DNA from: JADLGL01 sp963823045
GTDB lineage: Bacteria; Pseudomonadota; Alphaproteobacteria; Rhizobiales; Kaistiaceae
NCBI GenBank assembly: GCA_963823045.1
Contig: CAWGKA010000007.1
Location: 195,992-259,991 of the forward strand
DNA length: 64,000 bases
Direction: 5' to 3'
Below, in pieces: positions 8,605 through 16,719 of this stretch. The position numbers and the translations under genes are program-made. A model generated the notes under the pieces. The model made no database searches, was not told the origin of the DNA, and worked only from the letters and a program-made list of their open reading frames with translations. Position 1 is the stretch's first letter. Each line of letters begins with the position of its first letter.

Positions 8605-10528
8605 ACCTGAGGTCTTCGCCGCCAGCGAGGATTTCGTCGTCAGCCTCGAGGGCGGCGCCGAGACCATCGCAAAAGCGGTGAAGCGCCTGCCCGACCGGCC
8701 GGGCGTCTATCGCATGGTCGGCAAGGACGGGACGGTCCTCTACGTCGGCAAGGCGCGCAGCCTCAGGAAGCGCGTCGCCAATTATACGCGCCCCGGCCAG
8801 CCTGGGCGGTTGATGCGCATGATCCAGGCGACGGTGCATCTGGAAGCGATCGTCACGCGTACCGAAACCGAGGCGCTGCTCCTCGAGGCGAACCTCATCA
8901 AGCGCCTCCGGCCGCGCTACAACGTCCTTCTGCGCGACGACAAGTCGTTCCCCTACATCCTCATCACGGCCGATCATGAGGCGCCGCAGATCGTCAAGCA
9001 TCGCGGACCGCATCGGCGGAAGGGCGACTATTTCGGCCCGTTCGCCTCTGCCGGTGCGGTCGATCGCACAATCAACGCAATGGAGCGCGCTTTCCTCCTC
9101 CGCTCCTGCAGCGACGGAGTCTATGAGAGCCGCACGCGCCCATGCCTGCTCTATCAGATCAAGCGATGCTCGGCGCCCTGCACCGGGGAGATCGCGCTTG
9201 AGGACTATGCCAAGCTCGTCTCCGAGGCGAAGGCTTTCCTCGCTGGCAAGAGCCAGGCGATCCGCCGCGACCTCGCCAAAGCCATGGAGAGCGCAGCCGA
9301 GCGCCTCGATTTCGAACAGGCCGCCACCTATCGCGACCGCCTCGGGGCGCTGTCGCATGTGCAGAGCCATCAGGGCATCAACCCGCGTAATGTGACGGAG
9401 GCCGATGTCTTCGCCTGCTATCAGGAGGGCGGGCAGACGGCGATCCAGGTGTTCTTCTTCCGCACCGGACAGAATTGGGGCAACCGCCCCTATTTTCCGA
9501 AGGCCGACCACAGCCTCGACGGTTCCGAGGTGCTGGAGTCGTTCCTCGCCCAATTCTACGACGACAAGCCGCCGCCAAAGCTGATCCTGCTATCGCACGC
9601 GATCGAGCAGCAGGAGTTGCTCGCCAAGGCATTGTCGGAGAAGGCCGGGCGGAAGGTCGAGGTGTCGGTGCCGAGTCGCGGCGAACGGCGCGACCTCGTC
9701 TCCCACGCGCTGGCCAACGCCAAGGAGTCGCTCGGCCAGCGCCTCGCCGAGACCTCGTCGCAGGCCAAGCTGATGGAAGGCCTCGCCAAGACGTTCGGCC
9801 TGGCAGAGCCGCCGCGGCGCATCGAGGTCTATGACAACAGCCACATCATGGGCACCGAGGCGGTCGGCGCGATGATCGTCGCCGGACCGCTGGGCTTCGA
9901 GAAGAACCAGTACCGCAAGTTCAACATCCGCTCGACGACGATCACGCCGGGCGACGATTTCGGCATGATGCGCGAGGTTCTCCAGCGCCGCTTCACCCGC
10001 CTTCTCAAGGAGGCCGCGAAGAAGGAAGACGTGGAGCCCGATGCGGAGGCCGATGCCGAGGAGAGTTCGCCCTGGCCGGATCTGGTGCTGATCGACGGCG
10101 GCGCCGGCCAGGTTGCTGCGGCGCGGTCCGTGCTCGCCGATCTCGGCCTCGAATCGGTGCCCCTGGTCGGCATCGCCAAGGGGCCGGACCGCGACGCCGG
10201 GCTGGAGAAGTTCCACATTCCGGGCCGCGAAACATTCATGCTCCAGCCCCGCGACCCCGTGCTCTATTTCGTGCAGCGTCTCCGCGACGAGGCGCACCGC
10301 TTCGCCATCGGCACGCACCGCGCCAAGCGCAAGGCGCAGATGGGCCGCAACCCGCTGGACGAAATCGCCGGCATCGGCCCCACGCGAAAGCGCGCCCTTC
10401 TGCGCCATTTCGGTACGGCGAAGGCGCTCAGCCGGGCGAGCCTGCGTGATTTGGCAGCAGTCGACGGCATTTCCGAACAAATGGCCCAAATCATCTATGA
10501 TCACTTCAACGCGCAGGGCGGCAGTTAA
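8582..10528 (+). CDS. uvrC: Excinuclease ABC subunit C
   Basis: Makes the two incisions in nucleotide excision repair in the UvrBC complex. The 648-residue protein has the GIY-YIG nuclease at the N-terminus (GVYRMVGKDGTVLYVGKARSLRKRV), the Cys-rich segment CLLYQIKRCSAPCTG, the UVR motif for UvrB contact (AMESAAERLDFEQAATYRDRL), the RNase H-like endonuclease domain (PDLVLIDGGAGQ) and C-terminal helix-hairpin-helix motifs (DEIAGIGPTRKRALLRHFG). The start is placed at the ATG at 8582, just inside the SDR 3' end; an upstream in-frame ATG at 8540 lies deep in the SDR. About 25 acidic residues (EPDAEADAEE) form an insert before the endonuclease domain. Confidence 0.96.
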   Translation: MPRDSTTEPEVFAASEDFVVSLEGGAETIAKAVKRLPDRPGVYRMVGKDGTVLYVGKARSLRKRVANYTRPGQPGRLMRMIQATVHLEAIVTRTETEALLLEANLIKRLRPRYNVLLRDDKSFPYILITADHEAPQIVKHRGPHRRKGDYFGPFASAGAVDRTINAMERAFLLRSCSDGVYESRTRPCLLYQIKRCSAPCTGEIALEDYAKLVSEAKAFLAGKSQAIRRDLAKAMESAAERLDFEQAATYRDRLGALSHVQSHQGINPRNVTEADVFACYQEGGQTAIQVFFFRTGQNWGNRPYFPKADHSLDGSEVLESFLAQFYDDKPPPKLILLSHAIEQQELLAKALSEKAGRKVEVSVPSRGERRDLVSHALANAKESLGQRLAETSSQAKLMEGLAKTFGLAEPPRRIEVYDNSHIMGTEAVGAMIVAGPLGFEKNQYRKFNIRSTTITPGDDFGMMREVLQRRFTRLLKEAAKKEDVEPDAEADAEESSPWPDLVLIDGGAGQVAAARSVLADLGLESVPLVGIAKGPDRDAGLEKFHIPGRETFMLQPRDPVLYFVQRLRDEAHRFAIGTHRAKRKAQMGRNPLDEIAGIGPTRKRALLRHFGTAKALSRASLRDLAAVDGISEQMAQIIYDHFNAQGGS

Positions 10529-10618
10529 TGGCCCTCTGCGCTTGACCCCGCCGCGCCCGCACGTTCTCATGAACGCGCCATAGGCTGCAGGCGACCAATT
10601 TGGGCAAAGCCGCGAAAC

Positions 10619-11230
10619 ATGGTTCAGCCATCCGATCAGGTCGCAGATACGCCGGCGCGGGTTTCACCCGTCGCTGTGCCCAATCTGCTCACCTATGCGC
10701 GGATCATTGCCATCCCGGGGATGGTGGCGAGCTTCTATATCCCGGGCTCAGCCGGGCCGATCACGGCGCTCGGCATCTTCATCGCTGCCGCAATCACTGA
10801 CTTTTTCGACGGCTATCTTGCCCGCGCTTGGCACCAGCAATCGGCGCTGGGCCGCATGCTCGACCCGATCGCCGACAAGCTGCTGGTGGCGGCTGCGCTC
10901 CTCGTTCTGGTCGGGGAAGGAACGATCGGCGGCTGGTCGCTGTGGGCGGCGCTGATCATCCTGTCACGCGAGATCCTCGTCTCGGGCCTACGCGAATCAC
11001 TCGCTGAGGTTCGCGTCAGCGTGCCGGTCAGCCGGCTCGCGAAATGGAAGACGACCGTTCAAATGATCGCGATCGCCTTCCTGCTGATCAGCCCGGCGGA
11101 CAAGGACATTGTCCCCTACACGGCGGAGGCCGGGCTGACGCTTTTATGGATCGCGGCGATCCTGACGCTCTACACCGGCTACGACTATTTTCGCGCCGGC
11201 TTCCGCCATTTGCTGCGTCAGGATTCCTAA
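10619..11230 (+). CDS. pgsA: CDP-diacylglycerol--glycerol-3-phosphate 3-phosphatidyltransferase
   Basis: Membrane enzyme making phosphatidylglycerol phosphate, the committed step to phosphatidylglycerol and cardiolipin. 203 residues. VPNLLTYARIIAIPGM opens the domain, and the CDP-alcohol motif is complete in DFFDGYLARAWHQQSA...GRMLDPIADK. SREILVSGLRESLAE and the later membrane segments match PgsA. Position after uvrC is the conserved alphaproteobacterial arrangement, which supports assigning pgsA here rather than to the second family member at 5.5-6.0 kb. Its stop lies only four bases from the convergent ndk stop. Confidence 0.93.
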   Translation: MVQPSDQVADTPARVSPVAVPNLLTYARIIAIPGMVASFYIPGSAGPITALGIFIAAAITDFFDGYLARAWHQQSALGRMLDPIADKLLVAAALLVLVGEGTIGGWSLWAALIILSREILVSGLRESLAEVRVSVPVSRLAKWKTTVQMIAIAFLLISPADKDIVPYTAEAGLTLLWIAAILTLYTGYDYFRAGFRHLLRQDS

Positions 11231-11234
11231 CGGC

Positions 11235-11657
11235 CTAGCCGACGATCTCAGTCTCGGAGAACCAGTAGGCGATCTCCTGCGCCGCGGTTTCGGGGGCGTC
11301 GGAGCCGTGCACCGAGTTCTCGCCGATCGAGGTGGCGAATTCCTTGCGGATCGTGCCCGGATCGGCCTTTGCCGGATCGGTGGCGCCCATAACCTCGCGG
11401 TTCTTGGCGATGGCGTTCTCGCCCTCCAGCACCTGAACCACGGTCGGGCCGGAGCTCATGAACTCGCAGAGCTCGTCGAAGAATGGCCGTTCGCGATGAA
11501 CGGCGTAGAAGCCTTCCGCCTGACGGCGGCTCATCCATACGCGCTTGGAAGCAACGACGCGAAGGCCCGCTTCCTCAAGCTTCGCGGTGATCGCCCCGGT
11601 GAGATTGCGCCGCGTGGCATCCGGCTTGATCATCGAGAAGGTACGTTCTTTGGCCAT
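11235..11657 (-). CDS. ndk: Nucleoside diphosphate kinase
   Basis: Exchanges the terminal phosphate among NTPs and NDPs, setting nucleotide balance. The 140-residue protein is full length: ERTFSMIKPDATRRN at the start, and the phosphorylated His at H117 in ENSVHGSDAPETA. Convergent with pgsA, with no room for a dedicated terminator between them. Upstream lies a 185-base gap shared with the small plus-strand gene at 11843. Confidence 0.96.
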   Translation of the reverse strand: MAKERTFSMIKPDATRRNLTGAITAKLEEAGLRVVASKRVWMSRRQAEGFYAVHRERPFFDELCEFMSSGPTVVQVLEGENAIAKNREVMGATDPAKADPGTIRKEFATSIGENSVHGSDAPETAAQEIAYWFSETEIVG

Positions 11658-11760
11658 GAGATACTTCCGTCACATTTATGGGCTTCGCTATCGGCAGCGC
11701 ATCAACCTGACACTGCGCGCTGCGTTTCTAGTGAAGATGGAAGCGACCATCAATCGGACG

Positions 11761-11791
11761 TTGACGGAAAAGCTGAATCAGATGGTATGAT
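11761..11791 (+). promoter_or_regulatory. Putative sigma-70 promoter for the 78-residue unknown gene
   Basis: TTGACG (11761-11766) and TATGAT (11786-11791) each differ from the sigma-70 consensus at one base, with a 19-base spacer, slightly long. Transcription would start near 11798, giving a leader of about 45 bases before a GGGAGA ribosome-binding site and the ATG at 11843. This is the best consensus promoter noticed in the window. Promoter function is inferred. Confidence 0.5.
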
Positions 11792-11842
11792 TTATCCTGC
11801 CGATGGTGGCTCGACTGGGACCTGAAGCCAAGGGAGACGGCG

Positions 11843-12079
11843 ATGCGGCACGCCCCAGACATCGACGGCCAAGCGGTGGCCGAAGAACCGACGGACTATG
11901 TGAGGCTCCTGAACAACGTGGCCAGGGCGCGCGATGAGGCAGCGAGGCTACAGCTCGGTCTGACGTCATATCTGCTCGACGTCGTGTGCCTCGATCTCAG
12001 CGCGCTCACATCGGTGACGACTGCCCCCAAGCTGAGAGCGTCGCGAAACACCGGGCAGGCCGGCGATCCCGGCAAATAG
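11843..12079 (+). CDS. Small protein of unknown function
   Basis: A 78-residue protein that I do not recognise. The N-terminal half (PTDYVRLLNNVARARDEAARL) looks helical and charged, followed by a more hydrophobic stretch (GLTSYLLDVVCLDLSALTSV) and a polar tail. No signal peptide. Reasons to believe it: GGGAGA seven to eight bases before the ATG, a near-consensus promoter just upstream, and no other gene in the interval between ndk and rsgA. It ends 18 bases before the convergent rsgA stop. It could still be a chance frame in an intergenic region. Confidence 0.5.
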   Translation: MRHAPDIDGQAVAEEPTDYVRLLNNVARARDEAARLQLGLTSYLLDVVCLDLSALTSVTTAPKLRASRNTGQAGDPGK

Positions 12080-12097
12080 ATGCGAGCGTTCGGCGCA

Positions 12098-13159
12098 CTA
12101 TTCCTCGCGCCTGCGCCCCTGTTTCTCGCGAATGATCGATTTGTATAGCTTGCCCTGGGCGCGATAATGCGCGTGGTGCTCGGCGAGCGTCTTCGTGTTG
12201 CGTGCCTCTTCCCGCTGTAGTTTGCGGAATCGCTCAAGGCGTGTCGGGTCCAGAGTCCCTTCCTCGATCGCCGCCAGCACCGCACAGCCGGGCTCGGTCT
12301 CGTGCCGGCAGTTAGTGAAACGGCATTCACCCTCAAGTGCCACTATGTCTTCGAAGAGGCTTTCGACGCCTCCCTTGAGGTCGGCGAGTTGCAGTTCGCG
12401 CATGCCCGGCATGTCGACAAGCCATGCGCCCGAAGGCAGACCGTGAAGCGAGCGGTGGGTCGTGGTGTGCCGGCCCTTGGCGTCGTCTTCCCGAATGGCG
12501 TTGGTGGCCAGTGACGTGCCGGCGAGGGTATTGACGAGCGTCGATTTGCCCACGCCGGAGGAACCGACGAGCGCCAAGGTCTGCCCCCGCTTCAGCCAAG
12601 GGGCGAGGTAGTCGCCGACGGCCGGGCTGCGCGCGTCGCAGGCAACAACGAGCAGCCCCCGCGCTAATTCCCGTCCCGCGGCCTCGAACGAGGCGACGTC
12701 TTCTGCAAGGTCGCTCTTGGTGAGGAGGAGAATGGGCTCGACCCCTGCATCGGTTGCGAGGGCGAGATAGCGTTCGATACGCGCCGGATTGAAGTCCTGG
12801 TTGCAGGACGAGACGACGAGGAGCGTGTCGACATTGGCGGCGAGCAACTGGATACGGCTTTCCCTACCAGCGGCCCGCCGTTTGAACAGACTTGCGCGGT
12901 CGAGAAGCCTGGCGACGGCCGTCGCCTCGGCATCCAGCAAGACCCAATCGCCGACGGTGGCCTGGCCGGTTTCGCCGCCAAGGTCGTAGCGCTGCGGGAT
13001 TCGTCTGTCGCCGTCGCCCGGTAGAGCGACGACAATCTCGTCACGATGGACGGCGGTCACGCGCGCTGGCAGGAGCGAGCCGATCTCGTCATCGGTCAGT
13101 TGGGCTTGAAAGAAGGGCGACCAGCCTAAGGCCGCAAGGTCGGAGGTGTTGGTGTTCAT
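12098..13159 (-). CDS. rsgA: Ribosome small subunit-dependent GTPase A
   Basis: Late-stage 30S ribosome assembly GTPase. The G-domain is circularly permuted as in the family: G4 TKSD comes first (LLTKSDLAED), then G1 GSSGVGKSTLV, then G3 DMPGMREL. An OB-fold precedes it and a zinc site follows (ECRFTNCRHETEPGC, Cys-x4-5-Cys-x-His-x5-Cys). Start taken as the ATG at 13159 (353 residues) with GAGACGAG directly ahead; a longer frame adds 25 unconserved residues. A 16-codon leader ORF with a strong ribosome-binding site lies 112 bases upstream on the same strand, and the ABC-F gene is divergent. Confidence 0.93.
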   Translation of the reverse strand: MNTNTSDLAALGWSPFFQAQLTDDEIGSLLPARVTAVHRDEIVVALPGDGDRRIPQRYDLGGETGQATVGDWVLLDAEATAVARLLDRASLFKRRAAGRESRIQLLAANVDTLLVVSSCNQDFNPARIERYLALATDAGVEPILLLTKSDLAEDVASFEAAGRELARGLLVVACDARSPAVGDYLAPWLKRGQTLALVGSSGVGKSTLVNTLAGTSLATNAIREDDAKGRHTTTHRSLHGLPSGAWLVDMPGMRELQLADLKGGVESLFEDIVALEGECRFTNCRHETEPGCAVLAAIEEGTLDPTRLERFRKLQREEARNTKTLAEHHAHYRAQGKLYKSIIREKQGRRREE

Positions 13160-13270
13160 CTCGTCTCGATCAGTGAGGCTCCGGAGGGAGCGCAAGCTTT
13201 GACGGGCCGTCGCCAAGGCGTCGGCCGGTGACATGGCTGATCGAGCGGATGGAGATATGGCAGCTGCCGC

Positions 13271-13321
13271 CTAAGCGGCGCGCGGCTCCGCGATCAGCCC
13301 TTTGGATGCCCTGACAATCAT
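13271..13321 (-). CDS. Putative 16-residue leader peptide upstream of rsgA
   Basis: Encodes MIVRASKGLIAEPRAA and stops with TAG. AGGAGG lies six bases before the ATG, one of the strongest ribosome-binding sites in the window, and a promoter-like TTGACG-17-TATCGC lies about 36 bases before the ATG. The stop codon falls in the loop of a small hairpin (GCCGC-TTAG-GCGGC). A second imperfect GC hairpin lies at 13206-13225, before rsgA. This is the layout of a regulatory leader ORF. Its function is unknown and the peptide does not match a leader that I can name. The 15 bases covering its ribosome-binding site recur upstream of another short ORF at 56.3 kb. Confidence 0.55.
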   Translation of the reverse strand: MIVRASKGLIAEPRAA

Positions 13322-13356
13322 CTCGCACCTCCTCGTTCGGTGACCGCAATATCAAC

Positions 13357-13385
13357 GCGATACGCGCGGCGGCCCTTGCCGTCAA
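13357..13385 (-). promoter_or_regulatory. Putative promoter for the leader ORF and rsgA
   Basis: On the minus strand TTGACG (13385-13380) is followed by a 17-base spacer and TATCGC (13362-13357). The expected start near 13350 leaves about 29 bases before the 16-codon leader ORF. The -35 box is near consensus and the -10 is weak, which is common in alphaproteobacteria. Confidence 0.45.
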
Positions 13386-13423
13386 CGCTTGCATCGATCG
13401 CCGCAGCGCGGGACAAGCCTCGC

Positions 13424-15308
13424 ATGCTGCAACTCAGCGACATCACCTATCGCATCGGCGAACGGATCCTGATCGACCATGCCAGCGTCAGCCTGCCGGA
13501 CGGCGCGCGTGCGGGGCTGGTCGGCCGCAATGGCGCCGGCAAGACGACCCTTTTCCGCATCGTCACCGGCGAGGCCGAGCATGAGAGCGGCACGGTCACC
13601 CTGCCACGCAACGCGCGGATCGGTCAGGTTGCGCAGGAGGCTCCCGCCGGCCCGACGCCGCTGATCGACGTCGTGCTGGCTGCCGACAAGGAACGAACCT
13701 CCCTCCTCGCCGCGGCCGAGACCGAAACCGATCCGCATCGCATCGCCGAGGTCGCACATGCGTCTGGCCGATATCGACGCCCATTCCGCCGAAGCGCGAG
13801 CGGCTTCGATCCTCGCCGGCCTTGGCTTCGATGCGGAGGCGCAGAAGCGCCCTTGCTCGGATTTCTCCGGCGGCTGGCGCATGCGCGTGGCGCTGGCGGC
13901 GGTGCTGTTCGCCGAACCCGACCTTCTCCTTCTCGACGAGCCGACGAACTATCTCGATCTCGAAGGCGCCATCTGGCTCAACGGTTTCCTCGCGCGCTAC
14001 CGCCACACCGTGCTGGTCATCAGCCATGACCGCGACCTGCTCGACGAGGCGGTGGATACGATCATCCATCTCGATCAGGGCAAGCTCGTCGTCTATCGCG
14101 GCGGCTATAGCCAATTTGAACGGCAGCGATCCGAGCGGCAGGCGTTGCAGCTGAAACTGCTCAAGAAGCAGCAGGCGCAGCGCCAGCATCTGGAGGCGTT
14201 CGTCGAGCGCTTTCGGGCCAAGGCGTCGAAGGCGAAACAGGCCCAATCGCGCATCAAGGCCTTGGAGCGGCTGGCACCGATCGCCGCGATGGTCGAGGAC
14301 CGCGTTTATCCGTTTGCCATTCCGAGCCCCGAGCGTCCGATGCCCCCGCCGATCGTGGCGATGGAGGACGTGTCGGTCGGCTATGAGGCGACGCGACCGG
14401 TGTTGACGCGGCTCGACCTGACGTTGGGCAATGACGACCGCGTCGGCCTGCTCGGCAAGAACGGCAATGGCAAGTCGACCCTGGTCAAGCTCCTCGCCGG
14501 CCGCCTTGCCGCGCAGGACGGCCGCCTCCGCCGCCATCACAAGCTGAAGATCGGCTATTTCGCCCAGCACCAGTTGGACGAGCTCAATCCGAAACAGTCG
14601 GCCTATGACCACGTGCGCGTGCTTCTGCCCGACGCCACCGAGGCGCAGGCGCGGGCACGCGCCGGTGCGCTCGGCTTTCCCGGCAGGAAGATGGACACGC
14701 CCACCGCCGATTTGTCGGGCGGTGAGAAGGCCCGCCTGCTGCTCGGCCTGACGGCCTTCGAAGGGGTCGATCTCCTCATTCTCGACGAGCCGACCAACCA
14801 CCTCGATATCGACAGCCGCGAGGCGCTGATCCGCTCGCTCAACGACTTCAGCGGGGCCGTGATCATCGTCAGCCATGATCGCCATCTGCTTGAGGCGACA
14901 GTCGACCAATTGTGGCTGGTGGCGGACGGCACGGTGCGCCCGTACGAAGGCGACCTCGACGACTATCGCCGAGGGATCAGCGGTACGGCAAACCAAAAGA
15001 GCAAGGCCCCGTCCGTCGCACCGGCAAAGGATCGCCGACGGGAGGCCGCACGAAAGCGCGAGGCGCTGTCACCGCTCCGCGCCGAGATACGCAAGGCCGA
15101 ACGCAGGATCGAGGAGTTGCAGGGTGAGGTCAGGCGGCTGGACGCCGTTCTCGCCAAGCCCGAAATCTATCAGGGCAATGGCGAGGAAGTTGCCGGCCCT
15201 GCGAAAAAGCGGGCCGATGCGTTGGCCGCGCTCGACCAAGCGGAAACGCACTGGCTCGATCTCTCGGCGAAACTGGAATCATCGATACGGGCGGCCGAGG
15301 GCGAATAG
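13424..15308 (+). CDS. ABC-F family ATPase (YheS-like translation factor), frameshifted
   Basis: Twin-ATPase ABC-F protein of the kind that acts on the ribosome rather than in a membrane. First domain: Walker A GRNGAGKTT, signature DFSGGWRMRVALA, Walker B LLLLDEPTNYLD. Second: GKNGNGKST, LSGGEKARLLLGL, LLILDEPTNHLD. The basic linker (KKQQAQRQHLEAFVERFRAK) and a C-terminal coiled coil (about the last 90 residues) are present. The frame breaks near 13755: after IAEV, the continuation HMRLADIDAHSAEARAASIL is in the next frame. One extra base accounts for it and the corrected length is about 627, as in YheS. Start set at the ATG at 13424, which begins MLQLSDITYRIG. Divergent from rsgA. Confidence 0.9.
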
Positions 15309-15319
15309 CGTCCGGCAGC

Positions 15320-15335
15320 GACGGCCTGGGCCGTC
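15320..15335. terminator. Hairpin between convergent genes
   Basis: GACGGC-ctgg-GCCGTC forms a short perfect stem in the 30-base gap between the ABC-F stop and the outer-membrane protein stop. It has no T-tract on either side, so it may only stall or mark the 3' ends. Confidence 0.3.
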
Positions 15336-15338
15336 AGC

Positions 15339-16118
15339 CTAGTTCGGGATCAGGAAGTTCAGGCCGAACCGCACGAGATGGGCGTCGTTGCGATGCACGA
15401 AGACGTCGCCATCCGTGTTGGTCGTCGTGTCGGTGCCGAGGTTGAAGTAGTTGTACTCCAGCTTCGCCGTCCAATTGGCGTCGAAGGCGAACTCCGCGCC
15501 GCCGCCGACGAGATAGCCGAGCTGCGGCCCACCGAGCGTCGTCGTGTCGCCGGCAGTGGGCGTGCCGGGGCCCGGACCGGTCAGATCGCCATAGGTGGCT
15601 GAGTATTGCGTGATGATGCCGCCCGCCGTGGCGAAAAGCAGCGTCCGGTCAAAGGCCACGCCAACGCGGCCGGCAAGGGTCGCGTACCAACCGTAGCCGA
15701 CCGTTCCCTCATCATCGTTGAGCACCCCGTCCGGGGTATCGTCGACAAAGAGTGAGAAGGCATCGCCGAGCGCGAGATAACCGCCGGTCACCTCGCCGCC
15801 GATGACGAACGTCCCGGCCTGCTGGTTGTAGCCAAGCGTGACGCCGCCAAAGGCGCCCGTCGGCGTAAGGCCAAGGGTCACAGCAGCGTTGCCCTCGTCG
15901 AAGCCGTCGCCGTTGCCCTGCGTTGGGTCGTTGGTGGCTGACGAGTGGCCCAGACCATAACCGCCGAACACGCCGATATACGGCCCTGTCCAGGTGAAGA
16001 TGGGCGCAGCTGGAGCCTGCGCCGGAATCGGCGGCGTGTCCGTGACCACCGGATCGGCGGCCAAGACTGGGCTCGCAAAAGCGGCGAGCGCTACAGCTGC
16101 CAGAGTCAGTCTCTTCAT
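15339..16118 (-). CDS. Outer-membrane beta-barrel protein, Omp25/31 (porin-like) family
   Basis: A 259-residue exported protein. The start at 16118 follows GGAGG closely and gives a clean signal peptide (MKRLTLAAVALAAFASPVLA, cut before ADP). The mature part begins with a proline-rich spacer, then FTWTGPYIGVFGGYGLGHS, the usual opening of Rhizobiales Omp25/31 proteins. Alternating Gly/aromatic strands follow (GAFGGVTLGYNQQAGTFVIGGEVT) and it ends FGLNFLIPN with a C-terminal strand. Predicted as a small eight-stranded barrel in the outer membrane. The longer upstream frame (to 16226) is not needed. Confidence 0.85.
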   Translation of the reverse strand: MKRLTLAAVALAAFASPVLAADPVVTDTPPIPAQAPAAPIFTWTGPYIGVFGGYGLGHSSATNDPTQGNGDGFDEGNAAVTLGLTPTGAFGGVTLGYNQQAGTFVIGGEVTGGYLALGDAFSLFVDDTPDGVLNDDEGTVGYGWYATLAGRVGVAFDRTLLFATAGGIITQYSATYGDLTGPGPGTPTAGDTTTLGGPQLGYLVGGGAEFAFDANWTAKLEYNYFNLGTDTTTNTDGDVFVHRNDAHLVRFGLNFLIPN

Positions 16119-16267
16119 CACGCCTCCGCCCGAATACGGGCAGACCAAGCCACATTTGGTGCAATGAGTACCATTTGGGCTCGATATAGGTCTATAGCGG
16201 GGCTGCAACAGTGGCTGCGAAAGCAATCAACCGCGTGCGGAGGAAATTTTCCTAAGCCTTTCTTGGG

Positions 16268-16717
16268 TCAGCCTTTTTCCTTCCAGCGACCATTCTCGTC
16301 CTGTTGCCAATATGTCGCTTCATGTCCCTTATCGCGCACCGACAGCCACCAGCCCCGGGCCGCCTCGACCGATTCGGCGTCGTTGCCGTCGAACATGATG
16401 ACGACGCGTCGATAGGGCTCGACCTCCCCCAGGGGCGCATTATCGACGAGGAATTTGACCTCGGCGTCGTTGGCGTTGCCCTCGTCGGCGGCAATGAGAA
16501 TCGGTTCGCGCCGGGCGAACTCACCGGCCGGAAGCCCATGCGGCAGGAACGAATTGTCCCGATACGTCCACAGATAGGAATTGAGCGCCTCCGCCCGTTC
16601 TTGGGAGCTGGTCTGAACAACGGCCCGCCATCCGCGATCGAGGCAGCGTTCAAGCAGCCCCGGAAGCACGGCCTCAAGCGGCTGGTTCTGCAAATGGTAG
16701 AACAGAACCTCGGCCAC
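16268..16717 (-). CDS. holC: DNA polymerase III subunit chi
   Basis: Clamp-loader accessory subunit that links the replisome to SSB. 149 residues, typical for the alphaproteobacterial form. Begins MAEVLFYHLQNQPLEAVLPGLLERCLDRGWRAVV and contains YLWTYRDNSFLPHG and VVIMFDGND, all family landmarks. Starts two bases after the pepA stop, the conserved pepA-holC arrangement, so it is very probably co-transcribed. The 149 bases between it and the outer-membrane gene downstream must hold that gene's promoter. Confidence 0.93.
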   Translation of the reverse strand: MAEVLFYHLQNQPLEAVLPGLLERCLDRGWRAVVQTSSQERAEALNSYLWTYRDNSFLPHGLPAGEFARREPILIAADEGNANDAEVKFLVDNAPLGEVEPYRRVVIMFDGNDAESVEAARGWWLSVRDKGHEATYWQQDENGRWKEKG

Positions 16718-16719
16718 CC

